Source of the DNA: Tenodera sinensis | Lineage: Eukaryota; Arthropoda; Insecta; Mantodea; Mantidae | Assembly (NCBI GenBank): GCA_030765045.1 | Contig: CM060961.1 | Coordinates: 35,008,805 to 35,072,804 of the forward strand | DNA: 64,000 nt | Direction: 5' to 3' | In this document: in pieces, positions 12,230 through 25,845 of the stretch | How positions within the stretch are numbered: the stretch's first letter is position 1 | How the letters are laid out: each line of letters opens with the position of its first letter | Notes under the pieces: model-generated | Database searches by the model: none | Seen by the model: the letters and a program-made list of their open reading frames with translations, nothing else | What the model was told of the DNA's origin: nothing | Made by a program: the position numbers and the translations under genes

Positions 12230-12654
12230 ACTCGTGAATAAAAACGCATTGAGAAAAGGAATGGAAAAATGTACTACTGACAGTCGTTTTATGACAGTTA
12301 ATGAGTTAATCGAAGGCGCTATGCAGGTTATCCGATATCTGGGACCCTCCACAAATTCCCCTTAAATTACACAAATGTACATGAAAATATTAGTGATAAT
12401 TTTAACGAGAAAACACACAAACATTTGAAAAATTAATATGGATTACTATTCTATTGTGAGCAACAAGGGGATTACGAAGCGCCATACCAACTTATACGGC
12501 CAGCGGTGATATTGTTGCCAATATAAGTTAAATTCATTTAACTTGAGTAGAACGAAAGGTTAACAATAGATCAACCGTCAATTGCCCAGAACTGCATTCA
12601 CTTTTCTTATGTATTATACATTAAAGAAATCTGATTAGTGGGATCTATAGGTAA
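12230..12654. other. unassigned sequence
   Basis: No gene or recognised repeat. Confidence 0.4.
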
Positions 12655-12772
12655 CATGCTAGTCTCTGGTTCCCGAGGTCATGGGTTCAAACCCGGCGGA
12701 GGGCGATCGATTTTTCGGAAGTATTAATGTTCTCAGCGAGGCTCCCCTCGGAAGCTAAGTAAAGTGGTAAAA
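12655..12772 (+). mobile_element. SINE-4, tRNA-like fragment
   Basis: A B box (GGGTTCAAACCCGGC near 12683-12697) follows a degenerate tRNA-like region. A short body then ends in AAGTAAAGTGGTAAAA. Only one copy is in the window. The B box resembles that of SINE-2 at 27199-27440, but the bodies differ. Confidence 0.55.
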
Positions 12773-13506
12773 TGGATAAACAATTAAAGCTTTAGACGAA
12801 CATAATTTACAAGAAAACATAATAAATGACAGCCCCATTTAACTGTTCAACCCACCAGCACTTGGCTGCTCTGCCTGAACCAATTGAGAATCGCTTTTGT
12901 TACAGGTGATTGTTTGCTTTACTTTTGACTGAATTAAACCAACAGTGCTCTAGGAACTGCTGTATTTGTTTTCCAAATTCCTCCCTCACGTGACCTATTC
13001 TTTACGAGTCAACACCACTCGTAAAGTAGTGTCAGCATTATCATAAACTCCAACATTGTCCCGTGGAGCTATCTGGGAAGGTGTTATATCCAGGGGTTAT
13101 TGTTCTTCCCATTTCCTTTATGACACAAACTTTGTGGTATGAATTATAAACGCTGGAAAACCTCAGGTAAATACCTCAGCTTGTGTTAAACAACTATAAT
13201 AAAGCCTTTGTTTCTACGAATGGCCGTGTACGGACTCGCGTTCATCTTTTACGGACGAAACATGGCTTTAATGACATGCTTATGAAGTATTGACTGTTAA
13301 TGCAACAGCAACAAACAAGAAATAATTTCCAACATCTCCAATGTCGAAAGTATGTGGCAATAATAATTTAATTTGCATGAGAAATATGTGCCCTATAATT
13401 TAAGGAGTTATTCCATGCGTTCGGCAAACTATGTACGTTTTACAATCGTATTCACCCCCTAGCACTACCAAGGGGGGGGGGCTACTTTAAGCCCATATAC
13501 TGAAAT
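12773..13506. other. unassigned sequence with a G run
   Basis: No gene seen. A run of ten G lies near 13471-13480. Confidence 0.4.
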
Positions 13507-14244
13507 GTTTACTTTTTCTACTACGTATAAGTAGCGGAAGCATTGTATTCCACCCAAAATTTCGATAGCGAGATTTCGCTGGAAATATATTTAGCCAAAG
13601 TAGGTATTTCAGTTTAACACCTCTCAAGGATGTGGCACGAATATTTTTAACAGAATTTCTCAAACCCAAGGAACATTTTTCGAAAATGTCGATATTCTTG
13701 AAAATGTTTCTAACAATTTTGATAAAAATTAAATAAGTTTAAGATATTTAAATGCCAAATGAAATGTATATTTTGAATTTTCTGGCTATAGCTCACGTAG
13801 TCCCTTTTACACTTGATGACTTTTATATAACAGTTAAACCATAAGACATAGACGAAGTCTTATTACAAAAATGTAGACCTCGTTAAAATATAATTTATTT
13901 CCAAATGAATGTTTTTGTGGAGTGAACCATTTCGGAGATATTCGTTGTTATTTGTGAGAGTTTAGTAATACTTAAACTTTCTCAAACAGAAGGTCGTTGT
14001 TCATTTTTTATCTGTTCAGTGTGCAAAGAGAACGGAATTTCAAAGCCTTCATATAGCGACCACTCTTAAAACATTTCGCTATCGCTCGAAATCCACTATA
14101 GTCCCACACTCCCCTCACACCTACAGCAAAGTTAAATCATTTGTGCACATGTTTATCTCGACTAACGTGAAGAAGGAGGAATAAGAGTTTGTAAGAATAG
14201 TTGCTACAAGTGTAGAGAAAGTGTAACTGCAACACATAAGATTT
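13507..14244 (-). mobile_element. family A repeat, inverted, near full length
   Basis: Begins with a mutated 3' end (TACTTTTTCTACTACG) and the GTATTCCACCCAAAATTTCG block. It ends with the inverted 5' end (TAGAGAAAGTGTAACTGCAAC). It lacks the CA-rich microsatellite and adjoining segment present in other copies and has many point changes, so it is an older insertion. Confidence 0.85.
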
Positions 14245-14559
14245 GTTTAAAATTCTGTGTTTTAATTTTTTGGTTAAAGGCACGGAATGAATAATTATTG
14301 TCAATCATTGTTTCTACTAGTAAAGTGCGTATTTGTTTCAAAGTTTTCATTGTTGGTCTTTTTGAGAAAGAATCAAATGTCAAGATGGTAATAAATTACT
14401 CTCCTGTAGCTATAATGTGATTCATGTAATAAAGTTAAAATGGAATAGTTAAACAATGTTAAATATCAGCTCTATAAAGATGACCAGATGGAATACCCAA
14501 TTTTAAAATAAATTTGTTTTAAAAATTGCTCAGAAGTTTTGTTCCTAGTGGTAGTTTCT

Positions 14560-15290
14560 GGAATAAGGTTTGGCATTGCTGGGGCTAATTCCTCGGTCCT
14601 TCCAGTTTCTCTCCTCATTTAAGCTACCCATTCCCAGTTAACCTCTAATTTCGATATTGCTTTTTCTGTCAGATGTTTTGTACCCAACTGCTGATCTTTG
14701 GGATCGCATCTGTAATGCTTGTATTGTTTTTTCATCTGTTTTTGTTAAAGTCCATGACTCACTTTCATATGCCATGGTTGGTATTGACATTATTTTATAA
14801 AATTTAAGGGCAGTTTCCTTTCTAAGTTTGGTTTTCAGTATCCTAGAAATGGCTCCATAAAGTAATTAAATCTTCTCACTATCAGCAACCACAATTTGAT
14901 CATCAGCAAATAGTAATATTATACAGAAAAATCTTTCGTTAAAATCATAAATATAGAAATTTAATTTGCTTATCCAATGCCTCAGCATGTCGTCAATATA
15001 AACATTAAAAGAAAATGGAGACAAACTACATCCTTGTTTTACACCCAATTTCATCTTAGTCTTAAGTTTATTCATTGCCCATAATGGTGATTTCTGATCT
15101 TCGGTGCATGCTTTTTACTACCTTGATTATATATGGAGGCTATCCTCTTCTGTTCATTATCCCCCATAGCTTTTCTCTATTTACTCTATCCAATGCTTTC
15201 ACATTCACTTTACCTAACAATTTAATTAAAATTGTGTTAATTATTTATTTGAGACAAACTTGTTAGCATCCATCTTGCGAAGCGTTACTA
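14560..15290 (-). pseudogene. non-LTR retrotransposon reverse transcriptase remnant
   Basis: Minus-strand translation gives, in order, the first RT aspartate region (ALDRVNREKLWGIMNRRG with stops nearby, about 15230-15120), the GVKQGCSLSPFSFNVYIDD block (about 15045-14989), the catalytic FADD box in LLFADDQIVVADSE, and a C-terminal segment resembling MAYESESWTLTKTDEK. Together these are the palm and thumb of a LINE ORF2. The reading frame is broken by several stops and shifts and is truncated at both ends. It is dead; the clade is unresolved. Confidence 0.85.
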
Positions 15291-16978
15291 TTTATTTAAA
15301 CCAAACATGATACGTCGGCTTCCAAAGCCTCTAAAATTCACAATTGGGTTTGAGGACTTAGAAATGAAACCCTCTCAATGTTTATATTTATTTATAACGC
15401 AGAGAAAACAAAAACCATGGTGGTTTGGTTGTGGGGCATACTATTAGAATATAGAGTCCTTCATAAATAAACTTTATAAGCACACTGCCATTGTTTTCAC
15501 AAATAATATCGCTCGCAGGCATTACTACAGCATTAGCTGTAAATATTCTCCGGAATATATTTTCAGAGAGGAAGATCATGACAGGGGAAGACTTTTATAC
15601 ACAATGAACAAGTCACTTTTGTCTTTCCGTAACATATACGGTGGAGAGATACTTCTTTTTGGTCTAATATATGATTCCGGCTCGGAACAAAATAGATATC
15701 TATCATAAAATATTTCCAACTGAAAGGAAACTAATCAAGGTTCGATAAAGTATAACATTGGATTAACTATATACAGACTTATATAAAGTGTTACACTTGA
15801 ATATCTCTTAAACGAACAGAATATTTTAAATTGCAATATGGGAAATGTTTTCATGCGACCCAACCTCAGAAATATAAACAAAACCATGGTAATTTGTTTG
15901 TATATTCTGTTTCCCCATAATAAACTATGCAACTTTTATTGAACCATATTTTTTTCTAAATTGTATTGTTGAGCACCTATAAGATGTTTTCCCTGAAGTA
16001 CCTATAAGTTAGTGGAAAATAGCAGTAAACAAATAAGTCAATAATTAATCAGGTGGTTACTTTAAGTTTCTGTGTTAAATGCTGAAAGTTGCTTCCATTA
16101 TCGTCTAAACATTTGGCAATTCTGTTGGAAATGTTTTTCTATATAACGATTAACATGCAGGGGCTAATACTGCGATGAGCCTCATGTATTCTGAGGTTGG
16201 ACTCCATAGGTCCCATAAGGGACCTTATGAAAATAGTTCCCATATACAATTTGGAAGGCCCTTTACTTCAATAAGATTTGGTTAGCTGTTAGTCTAGTAT
16301 ATTTGCTTAGGTAACATGCACAAGATCTCGACCTGGGGTGAAGTGAGGCAGTATTTTGTCCTTTCCAACCCTCTCCTTCACAGGATCTATTGCGGTTAGG
16401 ACCTACCTGTTGCTGTGATATCCCTACATGAACTGCAACCTTGCTGAGTCCACACAGTTATTCAGGTTTGTCGCCCACAACCATACTAGTGTTGAATAAA
16501 ATATTGATAACTTCGGAAATACAAACATTCATATTATATTTTCGTACCAGCTTAATATACTACAGGCTATTTTATTGAACTCCTTTGGTAGAGAAAAGTC
16601 CCTACTTTGGGGAAAGTATTAAGAAAGGAGATCTTTTCAATGTTTTTCACAAACTTAAAACGTTTAATCGCTCACACTTCACCAAATGTTGTTATTGGCA
16701 TCTTCTGACATGTTTACAGGTATGTCATACAAAGGTATGTCAATCAAACACACTACAAAGTGTTAAGAGAATTAAAGGAATTGGACAATATCGTAGACAA
16801 AGTCTTGAGTTAGATAAAAATTATAAAGGAGACGAAGTAAAGAACAATAGAGGAACATTTTGAAACAGCCTGCTCCATAAAAAGAAGTGCGAGGGTTTAG
16901 AAGACAGGAATAGTGATTTCCGGAGTGGCAGAGAATGCAGGAAGGGGCGCGAGACTTGAAGTAAGAGCTTTGAGAAGG
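15291..16978. other. AT-rich unassigned sequence
   Basis: No gene seen. A short palindrome (GGTCCCATAAGGGACC) lies near 16207-16222. The frame at 16585-16860 has no recognised domain. Confidence 0.4.
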
Positions 16979-17056
16979 AACCAATAAAGTAGGTAAAGTA
17001 ATTGAAAGGCACTGAAATGAGCCAATGAAATAGCTGAAGCAGTTGAACGGCACTGA
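16979..17056. repeat. degenerate two-unit tandem duplication
   Basis: Two adjacent units of about 39 bases (16979-17018 and 17019-17056) share the order AACCAATAAAGTAGG / AGCCAATGAAATAGC and then TTGAAAGGCACTGA / TTGAACGGCACTGA, with roughly 75 percent identity. This is an old local duplication and explains the internally repetitive minus-strand frames. Confidence 0.6.
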
Positions 17057-17202
17057 CAGAGATAAAGATAGCCTGGCAGTGCGCATTGGGCAAGGGCCTC
17101 TCCCAAAGGTTGTGGGGATAGCTCTCTAGGATTCACAAGGTGAGCTAGTTACTGTGAATTTCCCATCTGGAATTAATTGATGTGATAATTTAAAAACACA
17201 CT

Positions 17203-17430
17203 ATCTTCCATCCACCACTCTGTCTCTTGCAATACATGACCAATGATCACCAATCACTTCACTAAACTCTTGTGCCCATCTCTTACGTGATTGTCCTCTG
17301 TTATATAATATGTAGGTATATAATGTACCAGTGGCCCACTGGAGCCGGCCCCGCCGTAAACAGAAGCTAAGATTCCGGGGCTTGATCACTATCTCTGTCG
17401 CCGTTTTCCACCCCATTGTCTTCAACTATC
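17203..17430 (-). pseudogene. LINE ORF2 C-terminal scrap
   Basis: The minus-strand frame ends with a segment like RGQSRKRWAQEF followed by GDHWSCIARDR. This resembles the conserved tail found after the thumb domain in many insect LINEs (a GRPRxRW motif, then W-x-x-x-A-x-D-R). The fragment is short and has no upstream RT domain, so assignment rests on this motif pair. Confidence 0.45.
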
Positions 17431-17771
17431 ATTTTTTGAATTGTTTGTCCCATATTTCGCCACTTTCTGTTCTCTTGCTGAGACGTGCGTGACTTGTCCC
17501 CATAAGAGCCCCAAATGATGTTCTTTTCTCATGTTTTTATTCTTCTTGCACAGTTTTGCGAACAGAACTCTGTGAGACGCTTGGGGCTGCAGCAGCTCTT
17601 TCTTGCAACTTTTGTAATTCTTTTAAAAGAATTTTTTTATTTTTTATTTGAAAAAGTTCGCAGAGTAGCTATATTTATGCTTGACCTCATTAGCAACCAC
17701 CTTACGATTCTGGCTACTTAATTTAGAAATTAAAGTTAACTCAACATATGCACACTAACATCCGTACAATA

Positions 17772-18030
17772 ATTATTCCAAATGTTTAGTTCTTTCGGGC
17801 GTGTAGGCCGTGATCTAGAAGGCATGGTAGATACCAATGTTTCGCCAAGTACTGTTAGAATCTAACTCTGACCAGTGCAGATGGAGGATCGTGTTACCCT
17901 GATGATGCCAAGCGTAGTACTTGGCGAAACGTTGGTATCTACCATGCCTTCTAGACCACGGCCTACAAGCCCGGAAGAACTAAACATTTGGAATAATCAA
18001 GACACCGGCCGTGAAAGCCTAAATACATAT
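17772..18030 (+). mobile_element. foldback retroposon with 12-base target duplication
   Basis: Arms 17772-17853 and 17916-17997 are 82-base inverted copies with four mismatches around a 62-base loop, followed by a 33-base single-copy tail. The 12-mer ATCCGTACAATA occurs immediately before (17760-17771) and after (18031-18042) the unit, so this is an insertion with a target-site duplication of a length typical of LINE-driven retroposition. The frame across the right arm is a by-product of the hairpin. Whether it is a hairpin SINE or the 3' piece of a longer element is unknown. Confidence 0.8.
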
Positions 18031-18323
18031 ATCCGTACAATACTTTACAGTAAACTATACTCAGGAGCAGACGATTCACCAGCGTATCACATCAAGTAAC
18101 ACGACGGAAGTTCGCTGAGAGAGGGTTATATCCAGGCTCGCTAACTGGTTTTCTAGATCAAGGTCACTGCTCTAGAATTTAAGCAAAGCTCCGATAATAT
18201 AGTTTGCATACAAACGGCTAACTACAGATGCACTAGTGTGCTTTATATTCTGTTTATCTTCAGCTCACAGCGCAGATGTGATCACTTTGATGTTTAGATT
18301 TACTCTGTAAAGCTTAAAATACT

Positions 18324-18464
<141 letters not shown>

Positions 18465-18902
18465 GCAATAATATTAATAAGAAACGAAGAAATGCCAATG
18501 AAACATTATGTTCCCTCATGCTTGTTTTACAATCTGCAATTCAAATGTTAGACAACAGTACCATATACAACAGTGAGTTTATTCCCTGGAAAATGAAGAT
18601 CCTGTAAGTGAAGTGAGAAAAGGTTGCTTTCAATATCACTATTCGCTCTTCCAAAACTGAGTCACAAAATCATAGTTTCAGTTTATCGGTAACATAATTT
18701 ACAATTTGTGGTGATCTTACATCTCTCAGCTGTTTTGTCCTCTGCTAACCATGACGCAAAAACTGCTCACAGTTCTTCTACTGCCTCTGTCTCATAAACA
18801 TCTGGCTTCGACGATACACTCACTAAAAGCTATTTCACACAAGCAACTCCGACGCGACGATCAAATGTCTAAAGCTGTCTCTGTTCGCAATACACACTTA
18901 AC
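18465..18902. other. unassigned sequence
   Basis: No gene or recognised repeat. Confidence 0.4.
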
Positions 18903-19060
18903 AAATCTGACGTGTTTCACTCACATGACTTTCTCTACTCTAGTATTAACCATTCTTATAAACACCTACTCCTCCCTCTTCATGTTTGTCGACGTGAACA
19001 ATACTTGTAAAAATTAGCTTATTGCAAATTTTGTTGTAGATATATCTTCTAAAGTGAATA
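18903..19060 (+). mobile_element. family A repeat, 5' fragment
   Basis: Carries the 5' end (ATCTGACGTGTTTCACTCAC, then ACTTTCTCTACTC) and the following 130 bases with substitutions, then loses similarity. Confidence 0.8.
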
Positions 19061-19420
19061 CAGAAAAAGATTGACATATCGACGATATGTTCAGGTAAAG
19101 CTTTTGAAATCTCGCGTATTTTTAGCCTCAAAACTTGGCAACACTAACATTGACACAAAATGTATTGAACGGCGAGGACGAAGTCTGCATAAGGAGCAAA
19201 TGGCTCATGCAAATGCAGATGGGAAAGAGAGAGGGAAAGCTACACTGAATGATATGTTAGAAGATGTTAAAGAAAGAAGCAGAAGGAGAGAGAACAGGAG
19301 AAGACAGTGGCAGGAGAAAGTTTTCAGAGAATGAAGGAAGAAGGCGATAACGCCAATTCAACCAATATTGAGAACGGGTGATTTAGAGGTTATCTGGCCA
19401 ACAGAAGACAAGTGTTAATA
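19061..19420. other. unassigned sequence with an arginine-rich frame
   Basis: A plus-strand frame at 19071-19331 ends in a strongly basic segment (DVKERSRRRENRRRQW), but I recognise no family and see no splice or start evidence. It could be a decayed coding fragment; I do not call it a gene. Confidence 0.3.
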
Positions 19421-21606
19421 CAGTGGCGGCTTCTCTATAAGAGCAAAGAGCACGTGGACACCCTAACTCGTGACACCTTGCGGGTATTACTGGTTAATTT
19501 TACTTTAAGTACTATCCAATGCGGTGATCTATAACGTGCGGCATTTAAATCTACCGCGGCATCCCTCTAAAGTGGATGAAATTTGGCATAATGGTCGCTA
19601 GCACATCTTCAGTTGTGTACAACTTTAGAAGCTTTTGCGCATGCGTAGGTGGTATTACGTCATTGTCTTACTGGCCGAAATAGTCAGTGAGCGTGCGCAC
19701 AAGACGGTGTGAACTCACCAGTCCTTACCGTCATCCCATGTCAGTGCTACTAGGAGGTAAACCATCGCAGTAGACCCTAGAGTTACTGATGTGATTAGCT
19801 GACGTTTCATGCAATGGCAACACTTTGGCATAAACCTCGCTAGGTGGCAGCACACTGATCAGATATCACAATTCACTCCCTATATAGCGAAATTTAGCTG
19901 GCATCAGTAAAAGCTGTGACTGTGCAAATGGAAAAATTATTTTGTGGGGTTGTGGTTGAGTTATAGTATATTAAGTTATGATTTTATCATATACACTTCA
20001 TGTTTTATTCCTAACAGAAGAGGGCGCCTACTAGTGGGCTTTTTCGTACTCATAGTGAAGTTATCATGGTAAACACTTATACCACTGTTTGAGTTTAACT
20101 GCTTAAACAAACCGGCAGTTTCAAGGTAATTGTTTACATGTGCGGTTGATAAAAATAGATATTCGATATTCGGGTGCAGTGTCAAGACGAACTGTGTGGA
20201 AGCTATTTTTAGTTAGCCAACTTCAGGATAGGTTAGCCGTTAAAGAATTACCACCTCCTTTCAAAGGAAGAAACCATGCCGTTTTCCTGCTTTAGAAAAT
20301 GTAATTTGAGTAGTGATAAATTAGTAATGTTAAGTATGCGGACGACATAGAGTGTGACGTATGTCTCACCCCCTCCTCTCGTCGTACAGTTCCGTGCATC
20401 GGAACTCCACCATTCCGAGTGTATTTACCTGTGTACTGAAGAATTGCGCGTCCAGTGCAATGACTGAAACAACTCGCTCATGAAGTGCAATAATACATTA
20501 TTTATTTGAATAACTCGGACGTAATATATTTCTTCGAGAAGGAGATGTTATATATGCCGTATGTAATTATTACTGCCAACTATTTTAAAATCACTGTAAT
20601 ACTAAAACACATAAGAAAAATGTTAAATGCAATTCAAATATTTCCAATTTCATTTTCAATTTTTATTGCAATTCAATATGGTGTAAATACACGGTTGAAG
20701 CCAGCCAATAGTAAGCAAGTGCACATAAGTAGCAAAAGACATATAAATGATGATAATAATAACAATAAAATAAATATAATATATACAAAGAGCTGTTAAC
20801 CAAGTAATAGAAAATATGAAAATTGAACTATTAAAGGTAAGTAGAGTATTAACAGTAAGTAAGGTTACAATTCAATAAAGATTTATGTGACATGATCATT
20901 AACTCAACTAGAAACATCTGTTTTCCAAATTTCAGAGGGTATTAAATTAATCGAGAAAGTATCGGAAACAATTAACAAGTTACCCCAAGCATCCTGTCCT
21001 GATAAGCTAAAAGTTAAATAATATAGTGTAATACAGAAATATAATGTCTATGCAGTGTTGAACAGTTTGGATTCAGTATAGGACAATATAAATCTTTTCA
21101 TGTACATATCTGTCAAAAGACGCGTTTCGCAGTATTAATATATTTTAACTTATACACGCCGAAGTTTCAACTCTGACAATCTACGTATATGCATAGTTCT
21201 GCATTGTTATTCCTTCTTATTATGACGAAAGAGATGCATATTTCATGATATAACTTATTTTCTCGGAAACTTGTTACTTTTCTTAAGCTTTATTTCACCA
21301 GCTTTACTTCAGTGCAGGTTCACTGAGTCTCTCATATAACCGCCATTAGTAAAGAACGAGCTTAAAAGATTTCGCCAACATCGCATCAACGTTGGATTAT
21401 TGTGTATAAGGCAATTCATATACTCAGGAGTGTACATATGACCGAAACACTGTAAGCTGTCTCCCCGCTAGGTCACTTACGCTCGCCACGGAACAGTCCA
21501 GGCTAACGTAACTTGCTAAATATCGCGCTCTCCCGCGGTCTAATTATGCACGATTCAAATAAAATGAGCAAAGACAATTCCATATTTCGTCAGACAAGTT
21601 ATGGAT

Positions 21607-22004
<398 letters not shown>

Positions 22005-22019
22005 TGCAGTTTTGCAATA

Positions 22020-22240
22020 GTTAAACATTTCTCAAATGGAAGGTGGTTATTCACTTTTTTATTTGTTTGGCCGTGCAAAGAGAACTGAATATCAAAGTTT
22101 TAAAAGATGTGGCTATCGCTTAAAGCCAACTATTGCCATACTTCCCTTGCATCTATATGAAAATCAGCAGTTAGATAATTTCTACAAATGTTTATTTCGA
22201 CTAACATGAAGATAAAGGAATGATTATAGTCTTATTCTAG
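22020..22240 (-). mobile_element. family A repeat, inverted fragment
   Basis: The blocks GTGCAAAGAGAACTGAATATC, TGGCTATCGCTTAAAGCC, and TTTCGACTAACATGAAGA occur in the order expected for an inverted copy. It ends before the 5' terminal motif and abuts the ATT array. Confidence 0.75.
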
Positions 22241-22347
22241 TATACAGCATACTAATAAAGGATACTATTTCACATTTTCAGGGCTGTCTAAATCTAGAAT
22301 TTGTGAACACCCAAACTGCATACTCACGAGCCGCCACTGTGTAAATA

Positions 22348-23394
22348 AGTGTAGAAGTGAAGACGTACTTTTTGAGCGTTACAATTTGGTAGATGAAATG
22401 GCGGGAGAGAAGGAAGGAGGAAGAAAAGGGAAGTTAGGATATGAAACGATGAGAAAGGCAGGCAAAAGGGGTAAGTGATAAAAGTTTACACAGCGATCTG
22501 GAGATTACACGCCGTGGGACAAGGGAAAGCAAATGTGGTGAAAGAGGAACGCAAGGGAGTTAATGAGAAATAACGAGTAATGCTGTGATTAATGGCAAGC
22601 TTTAAACATGAAGTGAAATAACAGTTATTGAGTTTGATATAGGAGTATAATACTAGGCAGTTAAGGCGATAGGAATAAACAAAAGAAGTAATACGGACAA
22701 CTGCATAGCAGATAACTTTTAAAAAAGGATACAGACGTACAAAAGTAAACAGTGTATTTAAAGGGCTGCTTCGATGTTATATTCCCAATTGGGAATAACC
22801 CGAAATGTATCTCATGCTTCCAGTGCTCATAAAGTTCAATTTTAACATTTCATCCAGTTTAAAAGGATGCCTTTGGTGACGAAGATCAAACGGTAGATTG
22901 CAGCACCTTCAAGATTAAAATTAAAAGCGAAAATGATTAAGGAATAAATGATTGGAAATTAATAAATAAACACGTAGTCATTTGTAGATGAATGCGTGGC
23001 AGATAAAGTATGTTATTTAAATGCAATTTTCAGAACTATAGAATGTGCAATAACCCACCTATTATATATCAAGTATGTATACAATAGCTAATGCTAGAAT
23101 TTCGATATTAAAGCTCCAATTCATAGTTGTCGCTTATTTCAAGGATGTTCTCAAGATTCTAATCATCACTATCCTTGGACACAGATCTATCCTATATCAG
23201 CGACATCATAACCATAAGTAGGTGTAGCTGTGAATTAATGGTTTAGCAGTGTGAGGTCTTCGTTGTGCATACGCACAATGCACAGAAGGTATTAAAACGC
23301 CTGGTACAGGTGCATAAACAGCCAAGAAAAAAACAGGGAAAAGCGCTCAAGGTCAGGCACGTATCGAAGGCGTTCGTGGTCAAGCCTCTTCACA
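22348..23394. other. unassigned sequence
   Basis: A purine-rich patch lies near 22385-22435. No gene is recognised. Confidence 0.4.
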
Positions 23395-23512
23395 CCTATC
23401 ACGTGACAACAATCAGAGTGGCAGAACCAAGGGGGTTTCTCGAGATGGTTCGAGAACTGTCCGGTGGCCGGCTTGTTTGAAGGTTTTATATCGGCGATGA
23501 CGTAGCCAGATC
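23395..23512 (+). repeat. fragment of LTR-like dispersed repeat D
   Basis: Shares CACGTGACAACAATCA and the following TCTCGAGATGGTTCGAGAACTG / GGTGGCCGGC blocks, with substitutions, with the longer copy at 59050-59465. The copy here loses the TATA-containing part and runs straight into a SINE-1 copy. Confidence 0.6.
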
Positions 23513-23660
23513 TTTCTCGAGGTGACGCTGGGGTGGGTTTCCTCCAGGTTCTCCGGCTTCCCTCGCCATCTCATTCCACCGGTGCTCCAACATTGTTCCA
23601 TGTATCATCAGTGTCACCGCCTGAGGTGCCGTATATAGTAAAAGTGGGCGTTACACACTA
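23513..23660 (+). mobile_element. SINE-1, 5'-truncated and diverged copy
   Basis: Aligns with the SINE-1 body through CTCATTCCACCGGTGCTCCA, TGTATCATCAGTGTCACCGC and the GGGCGTTACACACTA end. It is more diverged than the copy at 1333-1511 and contains a small insertion after GCTCCA. The next base begins a family A copy. Confidence 0.8.
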
Positions 23661-24494
23661 GAAAAAATCTGATGTGTTGCACTCACATGACTTTCTCTAC
23701 TCTTGTACTAACCACTCTTACAAACTCTTATTCCTATATGTTTTTCATGTTAAGATTCACATTTGTAGAAATTATCTTATTGCTATTTCCTTATAGCTGC
23801 AAGGGAATATTAGAATACAGTAGAGTTTGTGCGATAGTCAAATCTTTTTTCCGTTCTCTTTGCACACTTAGCATATAAAAAATGAACAACGATGTTCCAT
23901 TTCACGAAAGTTTTCCGAAACTCACACATATAACAAGGAATATCTCCGAAATGGTTCACCTTACAAGAAAATTTATTCAGACATAAATTGTGTATTTTAG
24001 CAAGCTCTACGGTTTTTGTATAGTATGATTTGGTCTATCTCTAACGGTTTACCAGTTATGCAAAAGTCTTCCAGAGTAGATGCGACTACAGGGGCTATAG
24101 CCAGAAAATTCAAGATATACTTTTATTTGTATTTGTCATAAAAATATCTCAAACATATGGCATTAAAAAAAATGCTCAAAATAGTTTGAGCCATTTTCAA
24201 GAAAATCAAAATTGTCTATGTAAGGGGTAGTTTTGGGTGGGGCTATTTTCTTCAAAATCTTCGTGTCGCATCTTTGAAAGACATTAAACTTAAATACCAA
24301 CTTTGGTTTTTAACCTACTTTTCGTTTTTGAGTTATGCTGTCCACATACTGACACACAGACACACACACTTTTTCTAAAATGCTTTTTTTTTGGATTCAC
24401 GGGGTCTCAAAACATAAATTTCCGGTGAAATCTTAAAATCGAATTTTTGGGTGGAATACAATACTTCCCCTACTTACCAGTAGAAAAAGTAAAA
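23661..24494 (+). mobile_element. family A repeat, full-length copy
   Basis: Complete from the 5' end (AAATCTGATGTGTTGCACTC) to the 3' hairpin (CTACTTACCAGTAG, then AAAAAGTAAAA). It contains all internal blocks in order, including the GACACACAGACACAC microsatellite seed. It abuts a SINE-1 copy with no spacer. There is no long reading frame. Confidence 0.9.
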
Positions 24495-25845
24495 ATAGTA
24501 TTGGAAATGTAACTTAGGTCAATAAATAATATTTATTATTACGAACACTTCCCGCTAGAACCTAGTCTGTCTTTCACTTTTAAAACAGTCTTTCAGTGAA
24601 CACGTGTTTAATGTTAGATGCGTTCATGTGGAAATATAACTCGGAACAAAAATGATGTAAATATACAACATATACGACTGAACCACACAAAAGCCAATTA
24701 TGCTTTGTATTATTAGCTATAACAATGAAAAATTTTAGAAATGCGCAAGGCTTCGTCCTGCCTATACAAGAATCGAAGCTCTATCTGTGTTAAAGTAGAT
24801 TACTTTAGCATGAAACTCCCAAAGGCACTAAGTAATTAATTCAATATTCAAAGCTCGCTAGTTTTTTAACACGTTCTCAGGAGCTGTTGTGGACAAAAAA
24901 TTACTGCATAGTATGAAAACAGCGGCTGGTTACGTAATCAGCGTTTTATTCATTTACATGTTCCTTCGGGTATAAGAGTTTTTGTTTTATTTTATAAAAC
25001 GCCACTTTATAAGGGCACCGATGCCCAAGTAGGCATAAGGGTGGCGTACAACAGCTGAACCATGTTGCCACATGTACTGCGAAAATAGCAAGATGCTTAG
25101 CAGTTAAGTACCGGTAACAGGAATAATTTTATAATTGATATGGACTTAGACATAAATAATTGCAATAAATAGGTTTAATGTGTTAAAATCACGGCATAAT
25201 ATAAGAAATACGAGTTAATTTTGTGCCAGAGAATAACAAATTATTAGCCAGGAAGGTTGTGGGTGGAGAGAAGGCCAGTGTAGCTAAGGCAATTAGGCAT
25301 TCCGGTGTATTCGGATAGCAAGAAAGCTAATACCTCAAGGTCCAGCTAAATACAGGTTGGTTGTTTATAAATCAGAATTACCTTCTTAGATCTGAAAATT
25401 ATAATGGGAAAAATTCTTAAAAATTAGTAAAAAATTGTTTGAAATGGAATAACAGTCTCAAGATTTGAAAATATACAGTGTAATAACATAGATGGGGTAT
25501 TCATGAATTACGCAGAACTTATATTGATAAAAGAGCGTGTATTTATAAAATACGTGCATTCGTGTCTAACACTCGTACTATAGTGTTTTGCTGTGATCGA
25601 TTATCGGCAGTGCATAGTGCTTAAAGACCGCTTTCGAGTTACCACATACTTGGTGGTAGCCACAAGGGAATTTGCCGTTATCTATGTGCTACATTCTATT
25701 TAGAGATATGCCTCATTCTCCTGCTAGATAGATTTTGTGTATACTAAATGGCAATAAGCATATTGTTACTGTTTAAGCAGATAGTTCTGAAATAAGCGCC
25801 AAGGTGCTTTCGGCCACAGGTCTAGTATAAGAGTAAAGAATTTAC
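24495..25845. other. presumed intron 3' of the receptor exon
   Basis: AT-rich, with no recognised repeat or exon. On the minus strand this is the sequence downstream of the donor at 25841-25845. I searched by eye for a TM7 exon (an NPWIY-like motif) and did not find one. Confidence 0.45.

Noticed and set aside
16772..17136. Three overlapping minus-strand frames of 79-104 codons as a gene
   Set aside because: They overlap in different frames, include a degenerate tandem duplication and show no domain.
17875..18096. 74-codon plus-strand frame over the foldback
   Set aside because: It spans a hairpin arm, the target duplication and flank, so it cannot be an ancestral gene.
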